From positions 1,053,723 to 1,117,722 of the forward strand of contig NZ_KI632509.1 of the NCBI RefSeq assembly GCF_000504245.1: a stretch of DNA of 64,000 bases. The letters are read 5' to 3'. A program made the translations under genes and the position numbers. The notes beneath the pieces were generated by a model. That model was given only the letters and a program-made list of their open reading frames with translations, ran no database searches and was not told the origin of the DNA. Numbering within the stretch: the stretch's first letter is position 1; each line of letters begins with the position of its first letter. This document shows positions 21,046 to 29,210 of the stretch, piece after piece. The DNA is from Haloechinothrix halophila YIM 93223 (GTDB taxonomy: Bacteria > Actinomycetota > Actinomycetes > Mycobacteriales > Pseudonocardiaceae).

Positions 21046-21106
21046 TGATGGCTTCGTGCGTCGCGGATTCTGAGGCACCGCAGCGGCAGCAAGGGAAGGG
21101 GCAGTC

Positions 21107-22297
21107 ATGCATACCGCAGTAGGTGGCGCCCGCGTGCCGATCCGCATGTGGACCGATCCGAGCACGGTCGAGGACGCCGCTCTCCGCCAACTGCACAACA
21201 TCGCGAACCTGCCGTGGACGCACGGCCTCGCCGTGATGCCCGACGTCCACCTCGGCAAGGGCGCCACGGTCGGCAGTGTCATCGCGATGCGCGACGCCGT
21301 CTCGCCCGCGGCCGTCGGCGTCGACATCGGGTGCGGGATGAGCGCGGTGCGCACCTCGCTGTACGCCGATGATCTGCCGGACGACCTCGGCAGGCTGCGG
21401 CGCGCGATCGAGGACGCCGTCCCGGTGGGCTTCGCGGGACACAAGGCGCCGGTCGATCCAGCGCGAGTGCATGGCGTTGGCGGTTGGGACCGGTTTTGGC
21501 GCGGCTTTCGCGAGCTGCACGGCGGCGTGCAGAAGATGTGGAGCAAGGCCCGCAACCAGATGGGCACCCTCGGCGGCGGCAACCACTTCATCGAGGTGTG
21601 TCTTGAGCAGGGCGACGACGACGCCGGACGGGTGTGGCTGATGCTGCACTCCGGCTCGCGTGGCATCGGAAACCAGCTCGCACAGCGCCACATGGAGATC
21701 GCGGCGAAGCAACCGCACAACGCGGACCTGCCTGACCGTGACCTCGCGGTGTTCCTCGCGGGCACGCCCGAGATGGCCGCGTACCGCAGGGACCTGTTCT
21801 GGGCGCAGGAGTACGCCGCCCGGAACCGGGCGACGATGGTGGCGCTGATCAAGCGGTCCGTCGCCAGCGTTGTGCCGTGGGTGCGCTTCGACGATGCGAT
21901 CAGTTGCCATCACAACTACGTCGCGGAGGAGCGCTACGACGACGTCGAGTTGCTGGTCACGCGGAAGGGCGCGATCCGGGCTGGTGCCGGTGACTTGGGG
22001 ATCATCCCGGGGTCGATGGGCACAGGGTCGTACATCGTGCGTGGCTTGGGTAATGCTGAGTCGTTCCAGTCCGCCGCGCACGGCGCTGGCCGGGCGATGT
22101 CCCGGACGAAGGCGCGCAAGACGTTCACCGAGAGCGACCTCGCGGCGCAGACCGAGGGCGTCGAGTGCCGCAAGGACGGCGGCGTGGTGGACGAGATTCC
22201 CGCCGCTTACAAGGACATCGAGTCCGTGATCGCCGCCCAGACCGATTTGGTCGAGGTCGTCGCCCACCTCAAGCAGGTCGTCTGCGTCAAGGGCTGA
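21107..22297 (+). CDS. rtcB: RtcB family RNA-splicing ligase
   Basis: RtcB joins RNA 2',3'-cyclic phosphate or 3'-phosphate ends to 5'-OH ends using GTP and manganese. The 396-residue protein has MPDVHLGKGATVGSVIA, the metal-binding VGVDIGCGM (Asp and Cys), GTLGGGNHFIEV, HSGSRGIGN, SCHHNYV, the PGSMGTGSYIV loop and the HGAGRAMSR motif containing the guanylylated histidine. All key residues are present. AAGGGAAGGGG precedes ATG 21107. No archease (rtcA or rtcR) gene is adjacent; actinobacterial copies often stand alone. It is followed at once by a hairpin terminator. Confidence 0.95.
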   Translation: MHTAVGGARVPIRMWTDPSTVEDAALRQLHNIANLPWTHGLAVMPDVHLGKGATVGSVIAMRDAVSPAAVGVDIGCGMSAVRTSLYADDLPDDLGRLRRAIEDAVPVGFAGHKAPVDPARVHGVGGWDRFWRGFRELHGGVQKMWSKARNQMGTLGGGNHFIEVCLEQGDDDAGRVWLMLHSGSRGIGNQLAQRHMEIAAKQPHNADLPDRDLAVFLAGTPEMAAYRRDLFWAQEYAARNRATMVALIKRSVASVVPWVRFDDAISCHHNYVAEERYDDVELLVTRKGAIRAGAGDLGIIPGSMGTGSYIVRGLGNAESFQSAAHGAGRAMSRTKARKTFTESDLAAQTEGVECRKDGGVVDEIPAAYKDIESVIAAQTDLVEVVAHLKQVVCVKG

Positions 22298-22356
22298 CCG
22301 CGCGGCGCGTCCGGCTCCGGTGCCAAGTGCATCGGGGTCCGGACGCCTGCGCGGTC
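22296..22356 (+). terminator. Terminator-like hairpin overlapping the rtcB stop
   Basis: GACCGCGC (22296-22303) pairs with 22349-22356 and GCGTCCGG (22307-22314) with 22339-22346, a two-part 16-bp stem with small internal loop. It begins within the rtcB stop codon. No T-run is seen. The rest of the gap to 22490 holds the promoter of the next operon. Confidence 0.6.
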
Positions 22357-22490
22357 GCGAACCGGGATCAAAATTGCGCATACCCGTCACCGAACCGGTT
22401 ATCGCGTGGGTAGGGTGAGCCCGGCATTTGGCCATCGCGGCGGGCGGCATCCGAGCCTGGCCGCAGGCCCGGATTCACTGGGGAGTACAT

Positions 22491-23114
22491 ATGCCGGAAG
22501 CGTTGCTCGTCGTGCTGGTACTCGTGCTGATCGCGCTGGCCGTGGTGGCGATCGTGCTGGTGTTGCGCACGAAGCAGCGGCAGGCCCAGCCGAAGGCGAC
22601 CGCTCCGGCCGACCCGTTCCACTCGGCCGACACCGATGCGGTGCGCGGCGACCCGCGCAAGCTCGCGCCGGGTGCGCTCGTCGAGATCAGGGGCACCTCG
22701 TACGCGGTCAGGGGCAGCCTGCACATGGCCGAAGGCGCGTGGACCTGGGACGAACACCTGCTTGAGACGGCGGAGGGACACAACGCCTGGTTGTCCGTCG
22801 AGGAGGACCCTGAGCTGGAACTGGTGCTCTTCACCGATGTGCCGGGTGAATCGGTGTCGGCGGACAAGACCATCGAGCTCGCGGGCACGATCTACCGGCT
22901 GACGGATTCCGGCACCGCGCGGTTCACCGGCCAGGGCACCACGGGGCTGAACCCGTCCGGCACGGTGAAGTACCGCGACTACGAGGGCGACGGCAAGGCC
23001 CGCCTCGCGCTGGAGGACTTTGGCACCGGCACGTGGACGGTCAGCGTCGGTGAGGTGCTCTCGCGCTACGAGGTGCGGGTGTATCCGGACACGTCGGCGG
23101 GGGAAGACCAGTGA
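22491..23114 (+). CDS. DUF4178 domain protein with N-terminal membrane anchor
   Basis: The 207-residue protein has one N-terminal TM helix (LLVVLVLVLIALAVVAIVLVL) followed by a basic segment. The remainder is a beta-rich DUF4178 domain: LAPGALVEIRGTSYAVRGSL, WTWDEHLLET and VYPDTSAG at the end. DUF4178 is of unknown function and in many bacteria neighbours DUF350, DUF4247 and spermidine-synthase-like genes, as here. ATG at 22491 follows GGGGAGTACAT. It is the first gene of a tightly packed run through 26336, overlapping the next by GTGA. Confidence 0.82.
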   Translation: MPEALLVVLVLVLIALAVVAIVLVLRTKQRQAQPKATAPADPFHSADTDAVRGDPRKLAPGALVEIRGTSYAVRGSLHMAEGAWTWDEHLLETAEGHNAWLSVEEDPELELVLFTDVPGESVSADKTIELAGTIYRLTDSGTARFTGQGTTGLNPSGTVKYRDYEGDGKARLALEDFGTGTWTVSVGEVLSRYEVRVYPDTSAGEDQ

Positions 23115-23533
23115 GCAGCAAATTCTGGTTCGTCATCGCGGGAGTCCTCGCCGTGATCGGCGGGGTCATCGCGCTGAACATGTTCGTGTTCTCCGGTATG
23201 AGCCCTCGTGGCTACGTCGCCAAGGAGTTCACTCGCATGAGCGGGAACGGCGATGACGTGACCTACACATCCAGCCAGTCGCCGAGCAAGGTGGCGGACA
23301 GGATCGCCGGCGAGTGGCGTCCGGTCACGCAGTATGTCGACGACTCCGGTATCTACCTGCGCTACTCCGATGACGCGATCATCATCACGCCGCGCAGGCC
23401 TGGCTCGCTGATCCGGGTCATGGACGACGACCGCGCCTACCGCACCTACTACTACTTCCTCGGCGGTAGCTGGGGCTGGTCGTCACCGCACGGCGAGAGT
23501 TTCCGTGGCCGGGGACCGGGGAGCGGGAAATGA
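23111..23533 (+). CDS. DUF4247 domain protein
   Basis: The 140-residue protein has an N-terminal TM helix (FWFVIAGVLAVIGGVIALNMFVF), then an extracytoplasmic-type DUF4247 domain (SSQSPSKVADRIAGEWRP, GIYLRYSDDAIIITPRRPGSLIRVMDDDRAYR). It ends in a Gly/Ser/Trp-rich tail (GGSWGWSSPHGESFRGRG). The GTG at 23111 overlaps the upstream stop and the ATG of the next gene overlaps its stop, so it is translationally coupled on both sides. Function unknown. Confidence 0.8.
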   Translation: MSSKFWFVIAGVLAVIGGVIALNMFVFSGMSPRGYVAKEFTRMSGNGDDVTYTSSQSPSKVADRIAGEWRPVTQYVDDSGIYLRYSDDAIIITPRRPGSLIRVMDDDRAYRTYYYFLGGSWGWSSPHGESFRGRGPGSGK

Positions 23534-24264
23534 TGCGGCGGCTGCGCTGGGTCGTGAGCGGACTGCTGTTCGCGGTGGCCGCGATGGCGCTGAGCGGGTG
23601 CACGGTCGACCCCGAGGTCGACCCGTACTCGTCAGCCATGTACTACGACGGAGCGCCGATCCCACGGTTCACGTCGGTCGACGCGGAGAACCTCGCAGGC
23701 GACCTCGCCGATGCCGAGCAGCGGCACGGCATGTGCTTCGGCTGGTCGCTGCTCGATGGCTCGACCAACATCGCGCAGACCGGTTCGAGTCGAGGCCCCG
23801 ATATCGACGCGAGCACCTGCGAGAGCTATGCCATTGTGCGGCTGAGTGTCGGCTACACCAGTGAGAGCAGCGAGTTCAATGACGCCGCTGGTATCGAGGT
23901 CTTCGGCTCGCCGGATCACCCCGCGGTGAACAGCTTGAGCGAGGCCGACTTCGAACGACTCGGCATCACGCGGGAGGTGATGGTCGACGACCCGGTCGCC
24001 GCCACAGGTCACGCCGCGCTGGCGCTGCCGTTGCTGTTGATCGAGGCTGGCGAGCTGGAACCCGTCGACGACACCGCTGCGGACACGAACGGCGCGGCGA
24101 CCGCGACGGCGCGGCCGCTGCCCGACGCGGGAGGCACCGACTTCCCGATCACCGGCATCGTCAGCATCGGGCTGTTCGGGCTGAGCGCGGTCGGCGCGGT
24201 GGTGACCGGCGTCGTGATGTCGCGGAAGACGTCGAGCGGCGAGGGCTCGCCGCCAACCAGCTGA
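23530..24264 (+). CDS. Hypothetical lipoprotein with C-terminal TM helix
   Basis: The 244-residue protein begins with a lipoprotein signal (RRLRWVVSGLLFAVAAMALSGC; lipobox LSGC), so it is anchored outside. A globular acidic domain follows (YDGAPIPRFTSVDAENL). A single TM helix near the C-terminus (ITGIVSIGLFGLSAVGAVVTGVV) and a short basic tail suggest a second anchor. No family is recognised with confidence. Two adjacent ATG codons are possible starts at 23530 and 23533; the first overlaps the previous stop. Confidence 0.7.
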   Translation: MMRRLRWVVSGLLFAVAAMALSGCTVDPEVDPYSSAMYYDGAPIPRFTSVDAENLAGDLADAEQRHGMCFGWSLLDGSTNIAQTGSSRGPDIDASTCESYAIVRLSVGYTSESSEFNDAAGIEVFGSPDHPAVNSLSEADFERLGITREVMVDDPVAATGHAALALPLLLIEAGELEPVDDTAADTNGAATATARPLPDAGGTDFPITGIVSIGLFGLSAVGAVVTGVVMSRKTSSGEGSPPTS

Positions 24265-24306
24265 TCGACCAACCCCTGAGACTCCGGACGACAAAGGACC
24301 AACGAC

Positions 24307-24729
24307 ATGCTGGAACTCGGCAACGGCCTGCTGGCCACCATCGCCTACGGCGCCGTCGGCACCCTGCTGATGGCGCTCGGCTTCCTGCTGGTCGATCTCG
24401 CGACGCCAGGCAAGCTGCGCGAGTTGATCTGGGCGCGGGGCAATCCCAACGCCGCCGTGCTGCTGTCCTCCGGCTTGATTGGCGTCGGGGTCGTCGTCAC
24501 GACGGCCATCCTGACCAGCGAGGACAGCCTGGCAGCCGGGCTACTGTCCACCCTGCTCTACGGCATGATGGGCCTGGTGCTGATGTCGGTGGCCTTTGTG
24601 CTGCTCGACCTGGCGACGCCCGGCAGGCTCGGCGAGATTCTCACTCGCCCCGAGCCGCATCCCGCCGCGTGGGTGTCGGCGTCCGTGCACCTGGCGATCA
24701 GCGCGATCATCGCCGCGTCCGTGAGCTGA
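24307..24729 (+). CDS. DUF350 family membrane protein
   Basis: The 140-residue protein has four predicted TM helices in two similar halves: AYGAVGTLLMALGFLLVDLATPGKLRE and LYGMMGLVLMSVAFVLLDLATPGRLGE (quoted partly). The repeated LVDLATPG/LLDLATPG motif is the hallmark of DUF350, the YjfL-type family. In other bacteria DUF350 genes sit in operons with DUF4178 and polyamine or ATP-grasp enzymes. It starts 42 nt after the lipoprotein gene and the next gene begins five bases after its stop. Confidence 0.85.
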   Translation: MLELGNGLLATIAYGAVGTLLMALGFLLVDLATPGKLRELIWARGNPNAAVLLSSGLIGVGVVVTTAILTSEDSLAAGLLSTLLYGMMGLVLMSVAFVLLDLATPGRLGEILTRPEPHPAAWVSASVHLAISAIIAASVS

Positions 24730-24734
24730 TCCAC

Positions 24735-26336
24735 GTGGCGGAGCCGGTCACCGCGGCCGAGGCACCGGAGCGGCCGCCGGACGACGTACCGCAGGCGTCG
24801 AGCACGCGGCAGCGGCTGGCGCGGACCGCCGTGTTGTTCGCGGCGTTCGTGTGCGCCGCCTGCGGGCTGGTGTACGAGCTGGCGCTGGTCGCGCTGGGCA
24901 GCTACCTCATCGGCGACACCATCGGGCAGGCCTCGCTGGTGCTGTCGATCATGGTGTTCGCGATGGGTGTCGGCGCGCTGGCCGCGAAGCCGTTCCAGCG
25001 CTGGGCCGAGGCGGCGTTCGCGGGGGTCGAGATCGCGCTGGCGCTGCTCGGCGGGTTGAGCGTGCTGCTGCTGTACGGCGCGTTCGCGTGGTTGAGTCTC
25101 TACACGCCCGCGCTGATCGTGATCGCCGTCCTGCTGGGGCTGCTCATCGGGGCGGAGATCCCGCTGCTGATGGTGTTGCTGCAGCGCATCCGGCGACAGG
25201 ACGCCGGTTCGGCGGTAGCCGACATCTCGGCGGCCGACTACATCGGCGCGCTGCTCGGCGGGTTGTCGTTTCCCTTCCTACTGCTGCCGATGTTCGGGCA
25301 GATCCGGGGCGCGCTGTTGGTCGGTGCGCTCAACGCCGTCGTCGGCCTTGGCCTGGTGCTGACCGTGTTTCGCGGCAGGCTGGGCCGCTTTGCCCGGTAC
25401 GGCCTGACGGTGGCCGCGATGGCGGTGACCGGCGTGCTCATGTTGACGTTCGTGTTCGCGGGGCGTTACGAGTATGCCGCGCGGCAAGCGCTCTACGCCG
25501 ACCCGGTGATCCACGCCGAGCGCACGCCGTACCAGGAGATCGTGATCACCGAGTCGTCACCGCTGACCGGTTCGGACGATACGCGGCTCTACCTCAACGG
25601 CGACTTGCAGTTCAGCTCGGTCGACGAGTATCGCTACCACGAGGCGCTGGTGCATCCGGCGATGGCGGCGCGTCCGGGATCGGTGCTGATCCTGGGAGGC
25701 GGGGACGGCCTCGCGCTGCGCGAGGTGCTGCGGTACGACTCGGTGGAGCGGGTGCGGCTGGTGGAACTGGACCCCGCGGTGGTCTCGCTCGCCCGCTCGG
25801 ACGCGTGGATGACCAGCCTCAACGATGACGCTCTTGCCGACGATCGGGTGCGGGTAACCACGGCGGACGCCTTCCAGTGGCTGCGGGACAATGCCGAGCG
25901 ATTCGACACGGTCATCGTCGACATGCCTGACCCTGACTCGACGCCTACCGCCAAGCTGTACTCGGTGGAGTTCTACACACTGCTGCGCCACGCGCTCGCA
26001 CCAGGCGGGACGGTCGCCGTGCAGTCCGGGTCACCGTACTTCGCGCCGAAGTCGTACTGGTCCATCGCGGTGTCGATGGCGGAGGCCGGGTGGCGCAGCA
26101 GGCCGTACCACGTCTCGGTGCCCAGCTTCGGTGACTGGGGTTTTCACCTGGCGGCGGTCGACCGTCGTCCGCGACTGCGGCTGGCCGATGGGCTCCGGCT
26201 GCGCTCGCTGGACACGGCCACGCTGCGTGCCGCCGGAGTGTTCCCGGTCGACAGGAGGCAGGTCGACGTCCTGCCGTCGACGCTGATGCGGCCCAGAATT
26301 CTGGAGTACGCCGGTGAGGAGTGGGTGACGTACTGA
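24735..26336 (+). CDS. Membrane-anchored spermidine synthase (polyamine aminopropyltransferase)
   Basis: The 533-residue protein joins an N-terminal membrane domain (residues 1 to about 245, seven or so helices starting TAVLFAAFVCAACGLVYELAL) to a cytoplasmic aminopropyltransferase domain. The catalytic part shows YQEIVITES, LYLNGDLQFSSVDEYRYHEALVHP, the AdoMet-binding LILGGGDGLALREVL near residue 320, VRLVELDPAVV, the catalytic IVDMPDPDS and LYSVEFYTLLRHAL. Such proteins transfer the aminopropyl group of decarboxylated AdoMet to a diamine or triamine; specificity is not readable. GTG at 24735 is five bases after the DUF350 stop. The gene converges on an AdoMet decarboxylase gene at 26383-26847. 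Confidence 0.88.
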   Translation: MAEPVTAAEAPERPPDDVPQASSTRQRLARTAVLFAAFVCAACGLVYELALVALGSYLIGDTIGQASLVLSIMVFAMGVGALAAKPFQRWAEAAFAGVEIALALLGGLSVLLLYGAFAWLSLYTPALIVIAVLLGLLIGAEIPLLMVLLQRIRRQDAGSAVADISAADYIGALLGGLSFPFLLLPMFGQIRGALLVGALNAVVGLGLVLTVFRGRLGRFARYGLTVAAMAVTGVLMLTFVFAGRYEYAARQALYADPVIHAERTPYQEIVITESSPLTGSDDTRLYLNGDLQFSSVDEYRYHEALVHPAMAARPGSVLILGGGDGLALREVLRYDSVERVRLVELDPAVVSLARSDAWMTSLNDDALADDRVRVTTADAFQWLRDNAERFDTVIVDMPDPDSTPTAKLYSVEFYTLLRHALAPGGTVAVQSGSPYFAPKSYWSIAVSMAEAGWRSRPYHVSVPSFGDWGFHLAAVDRRPRLRLADGLRLRSLDTATLRAAGVFPVDRRQVDVLPSTLMRPRILEYAGEEWVTY

Positions 26337-26382
26337 GGGTGCGGATCAGCCGACGGTGATGCCGACGCCCCGCGTGCTCGAT

Positions 26383-26847
26383 TCAACCAGCCACGACGCC
26401 CTTGCCCCGGTGGTGCTCGGACAGTTCGATCCGATCCGGGCCGAACGCATCGGTGAGCACCGGGATGGCGTGGCGCGGGTCGGCGTCGCCGCACAGGAAG
26501 ACGTCCAGTGCGGCGTAGTCGTGCTCCGGCCAGGTGTGGATGCTGATGTGCGACTCCGCCAGTACGACGACGCCGGAGACACCGCCGGTGCTGGCGAACT
26601 CGTGGATGTGGCTGGACAGCACGGTGGCCCCCGCCGCCTCGGCAGCCTTACGTAGCGCCGCGTCCGCCAGGCCTGGGTCGTCCAGATGCGTTGCGCCGAA
26701 AAGGTCGAGCAGCACATGGATGCCCGCGACGTCCCGTGCCGTTGTCGGCTGGTCTGGACGCGCGCGATCGCCGGAGGTGCGGGGCATGCCGACCAGTGTG
26801 TCGTATCCGGTGCCGGGAGTGGTCCGGTTTGGGGGAATCTGTGTCAT
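26383..26847 (-). CDS. speH: S-adenosylmethionine decarboxylase proenzyme
   Basis: AdoMet decarboxylase makes the aminopropyl donor used by spermidine synthase. The 154-residue protein has the prokaryotic SpeH motifs: HVLLDLFGATHLDDP, SSHIHEF, the self-cleavage site in AESHISIHTWPEH (Ser becomes the pyruvoyl group), and FLCGDADPRHA with the catalytic cysteine. ATG at 26847 gives a 40-residue non-conserved N-terminal extension; an internal ATG at 26787 would remove half of it. It lies tail to tail with the spermidine synthase, 46 bp apart, so the pair is functionally linked but not cotranscribed. Confidence 0.9.
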   Translation of the reverse strand: MTQIPPNRTTPGTGYDTLVGMPRTSGDRARPDQPTTARDVAGIHVLLDLFGATHLDDPGLADAALRKAAEAAGATVLSSHIHEFASTGGVSGVVVLAESHISIHTWPEHDYAALDVFLCGDADPRHAIPVLTDAFGPDRIELSEHHRGKGVVAG

Positions 26848-26901
26848 GCGCGGCTGGTTCGCCAGGATCCATGCGTCGTCGGTGCCGGCACCGGTCCATC
26901 C

Positions 26902-27357
26902 TCATGTGCGCGGCTGGTCGGCTAGCCGGAAAACGGGGTGACGTTGGGCTGCCGTGAGGAGTTCCGCGTCGGTCGAGTCCGCCGTGCTGCCGTTGACGTA
27001 CGGCCGCACCTGCCACTCCCAGCGGGCCAGGTAGGCGCGCAGGATCGCGGGCTTGTCGACGTCGGCGACCTCGACGGCCGCGTACTGCCACGCTGACCTG
27101 CCCCGGCGCAGTTCGCACTCGCCTGCCGCACGCAGGTTGCGCACCCATTGAGTCTGCCCACGCGGCGAGACCAGATAGCGCACGCCATCGACGTCGATCG
27201 GATTCACCGGCACCGTGCGCCACTCGCCGCTGGTCCGTCCGCGCACCGCCAGCACGCGCGCGCCGAAGAGCGGGACATGTAACCGCAGCAATGCGGCTAC
27301 GACCGCGTTGGATGTCCGGGCCAGCTTGCCGGGAGCGTTGTGGTGTGTCGCGGCCAT
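26902..27357 (-). CDS. Deazaflavin (F420)-dependent oxidoreductase, Ddn/nitroreductase family
   Basis: The 151-residue protein belongs to the Ddn-like split beta-barrel family: GRTSGEWRTVPVNPIDVDGVRYLVSPRGQTQWVRNLRAAGECELRR (in parts) covers the cofactor-binding region. Members use F420 in actinobacteria. It starts with ATG at 27357 after a CTCCTTAGAGA region on the opposite strand and is divergent from a TetR gene 120 bp away. A shared operator region at 27381-27434 suggests repression by that TetR. Confidence 0.82.
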   Translation of the reverse strand: MAATHHNAPGKLARTSNAVVAALLRLHVPLFGARVLAVRGRTSGEWRTVPVNPIDVDGVRYLVSPRGQTQWVRNLRAAGECELRRGRSAWQYAAVEVADVDKPAILRAYLARWEWQVRPYVNGSTADSTDAELLTAAQRHPVFRLADQPRT

Positions 27358-27380
27358 GTCTCTCCTTAGAGATCAGTGCT

Positions 27381-27434
27381 CACTGTTATGGACAGTGTTC
27401 TCGTCAAGAAGTGGTCAAGTCAAGAGCAGTGCTC
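27381..27434. promoter_or_regulatory. Candidate TetR operators in the ddn/tetR divergent promoter
   Basis: Within the 120-bp divergent gap, CACTGT-N5-ACAGTG (27381-27397) and GAGCAGTGCTC (27424-27434) are perfect palindromes. CAGTGCTCAC occurs twice (27374-27383 and 27428-27437). Spacing between them is about 40 bp, suited to covering both promoters. Confidence 0.55.
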
Positions 27435-27477
27435 ACAAACAGGAACATCCATCGCAGTTGTGGCACACTGACGCGCT

Positions 27478-28179
27478 ATGAACGCCATCCGAACGGCGCG
27501 GCAGCGCGCACGCGACGAATTGACTCGCGAGATCAAGGCGGAGGCCAGGCGGCAAGTCGTCGCCGAAGGTCCGCAGCGGTTGTCGCTGCGCTCGATCGCC
27601 CGTGAACTTGGAATGGCCTCGTCAGCGATCTACCGGTACTTCCCCAGTCGCGACGACTTGCTGACCGCGCTGATCATCGATGCCTATGATTCGCTCGGTG
27701 CCGCGGTCGAGCACGTCGAGCATCATGTGCCGCGCGAGAACATCCGTGCGCGATGGCAGGCGATGTGCGCAGGGGTCCGGTCATGGGCGCGGCAGCACAC
27801 CCAGGAGTACGCGCTGGTCTACGGCTCGCCGGTGCCCGGTTACCGAGCCCCTGAGGAGACCATCGCGCCCGCGAGCCGGGTCGCGGCCGTGCTCGGTCAG
27901 CTGCTGGCCGATGGCTGGGAGGCGAATGTGCTGCGTCCGGTGCGAGCGCCGTCGTTGCCGCCCGGGCTTGCCGGGCAGGCAGGCCGTGTCGCCGACACCA
28001 TCGCGCCGGGCGTGCCAGCGGAGGTGCTCGCGCAGGCGCTGGTCGCGTGGACGCAGCTGTTCGGCATGGTCAGCTTCGAGTTGTTCGGTCACCTGGTCGG
28101 CAGCGCCGACCCCGCAGACGAGTTCTTCGATCACGCGGTGGAATGCATGGCCGATCTGATGGGGCTGCCAGCGGCGTAA
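27478..28179 (+). CDS. TetR family regulator with WHG-type ligand domain
   Basis: The 233-residue protein has an N-terminal TetR helix-turn-helix (VAEGPQRLSLRSIARELGMASSAIYRYFPSRDDLL, in parts) at about residues 24-58. The C-terminal domain includes QALVAWTQLFGMVSFELFGHLVGSA, typical of the WHG subclass. It diverges from the Ddn-type oxidoreductase and is likely an autoregulated repressor of it. ATG at 27478. Confidence 0.9.
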   Translation: MNAIRTARQRARDELTREIKAEARRQVVAEGPQRLSLRSIARELGMASSAIYRYFPSRDDLLTALIIDAYDSLGAAVEHVEHHVPRENIRARWQAMCAGVRSWARQHTQEYALVYGSPVPGYRAPEETIAPASRVAAVLGQLLADGWEANVLRPVRAPSLPPGLAGQAGRVADTIAPGVPAEVLAQALVAWTQLFGMVSFELFGHLVGSADPADEFFDHAVECMADLMGLPAA

Positions 28180-28218
28180 TCAGGCGGCCAGGGTTGCGCT
28201 CCGCGGCACGACCGCGGT

Positions 28219-28266
28219 GATCATGAGGCGTTGCGGTCGCTATGGCGACCAGAACGCCTCATGATC
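28219..28266. repeat. Bipartite hairpin repeat, GGATC-family copy 3
   Basis: GATCATGAGGCGTT (28219-28232) pairs perfectly with 28253-28266, and GGTCGC (28235-28240) with GCGACC (28245-28250) around TATG. It lies between the convergent tetR gene and the alpha/beta hydrolase, where it could terminate both transcripts. Confidence 0.7.
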
Positions 28267-28304
28267 CACTCGTGGCGAGCCGTCACGCACGCGATGAGCG
28301 ACGT

Positions 28305-29192
28305 CTACTCCGGCAGCAGGTGGCGGCGCAGAAACTCGGTCTGGTCGCTCACCGCGCGTTCGAAGTTGTTACCGACGTAGATGTCGAAATGCCCGATTGG
28401 GTAGCGCTTCACCTCGCCACGCGGGGCCTGCTCCGCCCACTTGGCGGAGTTGTCGGCGGGGCAGAGCGTGTCCTCGTCCGTGATGCACCACAGCGCGGGG
28501 CACTGCACACGCTTGGCCTTCGTGCCCGGCCGGTACAGCGGCACGCGCAGGCCGATGCGGGCCGCGACCCGGTTCTCCCACACCGTGTCCTGCGGCACCA
28601 GCGCCATCATGCCGGGTTTGGCGTCGGGTGTGGTCATAGCGCCTGGGCTGCCGGGGTCGCTGACGGCGGGCAGGTAGTGCGGCGGCTTGCCGAGAGCGGC
28701 GTTCACCTGGTCGCGCAGGGCGTGCACGGTCAGCGACGCCGCGTGCTTTGGGCCGACCGCACGCAACGTCGCGAGTCCGTCGGAGAACGGACACTGTGCC
28801 ACGATCGCGGCGATCCGCTTGTCTTCGGCGGCGAGCGAGACGACGTGCCCGCCGGAGTACGACGAGCCGAACAGTGCCACCCGCGCCGGGTCGGCCCAGT
28901 CGATGTTGCGGGCCTCCGCGATCGCCGCGCGCCAGTCGTCCAACTGCTTGCCGATATCGAGCAGCTGACGCGGCTCGCCGCCGCTCGCGCCGAAGTGCCG
29001 GTAGTCGAACAGCAGCACGCCGATGCCTGCCGTGGCGAACCGCTCGGCGTAGGCGTCGAGGCGCAGCTCGCGCGTGGCGGAGAAGCCGTGCGCCATGACG
29101 ACGATCGGGTGCGGGCCCTCGCCGTCCGGCCGGTACAGCCAGGCAGCGCAGTCGGTGCCGTGCGAGGTGAAGGTCAGGTCGGTGCGAGCCAT
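28305..29192 (-). CDS. Alpha/beta hydrolase
   Basis: The 295-residue protein has the alpha/beta hydrolase core: IVVMAHGFSATREL (oxyanion HGF), LLFDYRHFGASGGEPRQL, the nucleophile elbow FGSSYSGGHVVSL, and ITDEDTLCPADNSAKWA with the acidic residue region; the catalytic His is in IGHFDIYVG. It resembles the YcjY/dienelactone-hydrolase-like subgroup; substrate unknown. It is on the same strand as, and 18 bp downstream of, the dehydratase gene, and may share its mRNA. Confidence 0.85.
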   Translation of the reverse strand: MARTDLTFTSHGTDCAAWLYRPDGEGPHPIVVMAHGFSATRELRLDAYAERFATAGIGVLLFDYRHFGASGGEPRQLLDIGKQLDDWRAAIAEARNIDWADPARVALFGSSYSGGHVVSLAAEDKRIAAIVAQCPFSDGLATLRAVGPKHAASLTVHALRDQVNAALGKPPHYLPAVSDPGSPGAMTTPDAKPGMMALVPQDTVWENRVAARIGLRVPLYRPGTKAKRVQCPALWCITDEDTLCPADNSAKWAEQAPRGEVKRYPIGHFDIYVGNNFERAVSDQTEFLRRHLLPE

Positions 29193-29210
29193 GGGGGTAA
29201 TCGTGCCTCG

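Noticed and set aside
20764-21106. Riboswitch between asd and rtcB
   Set aside because: No recognisable aptamer core; the gap is explained by 21-nt repeats and one inverted repeat.
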